Assembly (NCBI GenBank): GCA_003132865.1
Contig: PKYZ01000251.1
Location: forward strand, 8,152 to 15,110
DNA length: 6,959 bases
Reading direction: 5' to 3'
From: Bryobacterales bacterium
GTDB lineage: Bacteria; Acidobacteriota; Terriglobia; Bryobacterales; Bryobacteraceae
Below, in pieces: positions 5,404-6,959 of the stretch. A model generated the notes under the pieces. It made no database searches. It saw only the letters and a list, made by a program, of their open reading frames with translations, and was not told the origin of the DNA. The position numbers and the translations under genes are program-made. Within the stretch, counting starts at the first letter, position 1. Each line of letters opens with the position of its first letter.

Positions 5404-5838
5404 TCAGGCCGCGTCGCGGACCTCTACGGTCATCTGTTTGCCTAGAGCCGCGAGGGCAGCCTGGATCTTATCTGCCTTCGTCGCATGCACGGGATCGAGC
5501 ATCCGGCGGATCACCCGCTCGTGGACTCCAAGGCGGCGTGCCAGCTCGGAGTTATTGACTTTCCGGTCGCGTATCGCCAAGTAGAGCGCCAGCTTCGGCG
5601 CGAGCCAAAGCGGCACCGGCACCAGGCGCTGACCACGCTTCGCCCCTGAGGGCGCTGGGATTTCTTCCCGGCGGGACAAGCGGATCGAAAGATCCGACCC
5701 GAGGGCATCCATGGCTTCTTCCATTGCCTCATGATCGTCTTTGCCGTCGGTCGAGACGCGTGGAAGATCGACGAACTCGACCAGTACGCGGCCGTCGCCA
5801 CCGGCCGTGAATCTTGCGGGATACGTAAAGGCGGACAT
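5404..5838 (-). CDS. hicB: HicB-family antitoxin
   Basis: HicB neutralises the HicA mRNA interferase and represses its own operon. The 144-residue protein has the HicB N-terminal fold (YPARFTAGGDGRVLVEFVDL, then ALGSDLSIRLSRRE; about 5-60), a linker, and a C-terminal helix-turn-helix (APKLALYLAIRDRKVNNSEL, then ARRLGVHERVIRRMLDP; about 80-116). The ATG at 5838 is preferred because GAGAGGTG precedes it at normal spacing. A GTG at 5853 would add five residues and overlap the hicA remnant's stop as GTGA. The gene lies immediately downstream of the hicA remnant, in the usual hicA-hicB order. It is intact although its toxin is destroyed, so it may be a leftover or may retain a DNA-binding role. 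Confidence 0.88.
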   Translation of the reverse strand: MSAFTYPARFTAGGDGRVLVEFVDLPRVSTDGKDDHEAMEEAMDALGSDLSIRLSRREEIPAPSGAKRGQRLVPVPLWLAPKLALYLAIRDRKVNNSELARRLGVHERVIRRMLDPVHATKADKIQAALAALGKQMTVEVRDAA

Positions 5839-5849
5839 TGGTTCACCTC

Positions 5850-5989
5850 TCACAGGTCATGCGGATCGATCTTCAGATCCCGGCACGTCTTCGCCAACAG
5901 CCCTTTCCCTTATCGGCCAAGAACTGGCAAGCGACCTGCATGCGCCGCGCCAGCTTCTGTATTCGCCGCTCGAATTCGGCGCCCTTCAC
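5850..5989 (-). pseudogene. hicA: HicA toxin with internal deletion
   Basis: HicA is a small double-stranded-RNA-binding-like mRNA interferase, normally about 75-85 residues in this subfamily. The remnant begins at a GTG (5989) with KGAEFERRIQKLARRMQVAC then QFLADKGKG, which matches the family's N-terminal half. The family's next segment, GSHG with the catalytic histidine plus the beta strands, is missing. The C-terminal end LLAKTCRDLKIDPHDL follows directly but one frame away, and ends at TGA 5850-5852. At the junction (5901-5910) the bases GGGAAAGGG read Gly-Lys-Gly in both frames. This fits a deletion between a GKG-SHG-coding site and a later GKG-LL-coding site, misaligned by a base. Without the histidine and with a frameshift the product cannot be an active toxin. 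Family assignment is from remembered HicA sequences. Confidence 0.75.
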
Positions 5990-6147
5990 GATTCCATTCT
6001 CGGACAGATGTGTCCGCACGTCAAGTTGAAAATTTGGCTTACGCCCTTCAGCGAAACGGTGGCTCTGGAGCGAGTGGTCGTGAAATTGAGGATGTTTGGC
6101 AGCTCTTTCCGATCGTGCAATCAGTCCCGTGAAATCCCCGTCCAGGA

Positions 6148-6175
6148 AATATAGACCCATAAACGGCGCCTGCAA
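6148..6175 (-). promoter_or_regulatory. Candidate sigma-70-like promoter ahead of hicA
   Basis: On the minus strand TTGCAG (6175-6170) and TATATT (6153-6148) are spaced by 16 bases, close to consensus. Transcription would begin near 6141 and reach the hicA remnant after about 150 bases. The intervening sequence has no recognisable gene, which weakens the assignment. Confidence 0.3.
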
Positions 6176-6206
6176 CCTTCAATGCCGTTCCCCCTGCTCT
6201 CGTGAT

Positions 6207-6246
6207 CGGCTACAAGTAGCCGCGCCACCGGCAGGCGCTCCGCCTG
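6207..6246. repeat. Two adjacent short palindromes, REP-like
   Basis: CGGCTACAAGTAGCCG (6207-6222) is an almost complete palindrome. CAGGCG (6232-6237) pairs with CGCCTG (6241-6246) around CTC. GGCAGGCG echoes the GGGCAGGC core of the two post-stop repeats, so this may be a diverged relative. No T-run follows. Confidence 0.45.
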
Positions 6247-6514
6247 AACTGCAAATCGCGGTGGGACGGCTCGTCTGCGCAGCCTCAAACCGACGAACTA
6301 TCAATCGCGCACCACCACGGCGGCGGTGACGCATCTCGCATTTCCTCGCACCGCATGAAAACAAACGCCCAACGCCAACCGGTCAACCGAATCCCAGCCG
6401 CCGCCGTGCTACTCTTACATCGGGCAGGAAGGGGTCCCCCGCATTCGCCGCAAAGACGTCCCGCAACGGCCAAATCTCCGCACGGTCTTTGACATCCGAA
6501 TATTCGTCCCCACA

Positions 6515-6584
6515 CGCGCCGGGGAAACCCCTGGCGCGCAGCCGCCGCCTTGCCGGGATTCGGTTTCTAACCGAGAATCCCCGG
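6515..6584. other. Two consecutive strong stem-loops, possible structured RNA
   Basis: CGCGCCGGGG (6515-6524) pairs with CCCCTGGCGCG (6528-6538) around AAA, with one bulged T. Fourteen bases later, CCGGGATTCGGTT (6553-6565) pairs with AACCGAGAATCCCCGG (6569-6584) with small bulges around TCT. Two stable hairpins in gene-free DNA could be part of a structured RNA or an inverted-repeat element. The strand cannot be decided from sequence. Confidence 0.35.
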
Positions 6585-6959
6585 AAACTTGATCGGAGGC
6601 GCAGTGAATGGCGTGTAACACAATGACAATAAAACCCTTATAGGAAATTGGCTTTGATCGGCAGAAAACTTCAGGCGAATCGCCCGCGCCAATGCGCGCT
6701 CCCACGTCCATCCCCCATGGGCGAGCGCCGTCGGCCATGCCGGTTTCGTTCGTCGCAGCGATCAGGACCTCGCCCGCCACCCCACATCCAACCGCAACCG
6801 CAACCCAACTCCTTTGATTTCAAGCGAAACGGCTTTGTTCGTCCAATTTCACAGGCACCCCGAACCGCGCCCCCGGATGCACAAATCCGCCCAATCCCGC
6901 ACAACCGCCGCAAAAACCCCCAGCCCCCAGCCCTAGCTAGCCCCCGCCACGCCCATAAA

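Larger units (their letters stand above)
6180..6959. other. Gene-poor, hairpin-rich terminal region
   Basis: No coding region is supported over this stretch. The open frames on the minus strand (largest at 6415-6780) are rich in Arg, Gly, Cys, Ser and Trp, lack ribosome sites and show no family motif, as expected for GC-rich non-coding DNA. The region holds paired hairpins at 6207-6246 and 6515-6584. Its last 119 bases contain about three times as many C as G. It may be interspersed-repeat material or the upstream region of a gene beyond the window. Confidence 0.55.

Noticed and set aside
5731..6154. Two overlapping plus-strand frames of about 135 codons
   Set aside because: They run antisense to the start of hicB and to the hicA remnant, whose family motifs are clear.
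5873..6175. Longer minus-strand frame extending upstream of the hicA remnant
   Set aside because: HicA homology begins only at the GTG at 5989. The 62 residues before it match nothing I recognise and exceed the family's normal length.
6415..6780. 121-codon minus-strand frame in the terminal region
   Set aside because: It runs across strong hairpins, is rich in Arg, Gly and Cys, and lacks a ribosome site and family motifs.
1..6959. CRISPR arrays, tRNA, rRNA, insertion sequences or attachment sites
   Set aside because: No regularly spaced repeats, cloverleaf or rRNA-like sequence, transposase frames or flanking target duplications were seen.

Overview
The window is GC-rich bacterial DNA, most likely from an acidobacterium of the Solibacter/Bryobacter kind. 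This placement is inference, not proof. It rests on a decayed permease of the acidobacterial 'ADOP' (MacB/FtsX-like) family at the left edge, a Tat-exported xylose-isomerase-like barrel protein, an ECF sigma factor paired with a small membrane protein, and hairpin repeats directly after stop codons.

Layout. Bases 1-480 hold a permease pseudogene with three frame breaks. It stops at two adjacent inverted repeats (445-489) lying just before the first intact gene. Three intact plus-strand genes follow: an exported TlpA/ResA-type thioredoxin fused to an N-terminal LolA-like domain (508-1755), a Tat-signal sugar-phosphate isomerase/epimerase-like protein (1846-2682), and a hotdog thioesterase of the fluoroacetyl-CoA-thioesterase (FlK) type (2684-3076). 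The last two are separated by one base and are probably translationally coupled. The isomerase gene looks leaderless. A 13-base sequence with a hairpin is repeated after the stops of the first and third genes, and an intrinsic terminator closes the run at 3104-3129.

Bases 3130-3801 are a decay zone: an unrecognised minus-strand reading-frame fragment, a possible antitoxin tail, and a PIN-domain (VapC-like) toxin gene broken by one missing base. On the minus strand, an ECF sigma factor (4502-5017) overlaps a four-helix membrane protein (3910-4512) that has a strong ribosome site inside the sigma gene. This is the best candidate here for a little-described regulatory module. Next is a HicAB toxin-antitoxin pair: hicB (5404-5838) is intact, but hicA (5850-5989) has lost its central catalytic part through an apparent deletion between two Gly-Lys-Gly-coding repeats.

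The last ~780 bases (6180-6959) contain no gene I can support. They hold several strong hairpins and end in a markedly C-rich, G-poor stretch, suggesting repeat-rich intergenic DNA.

Overall, small housekeeping or regulatory genes are set among remnants of a permease and two toxin-antitoxin systems, with both toxins inactivated. I found no CRISPR array, tRNA, rRNA, transposase or clearly new multi-gene defence system.
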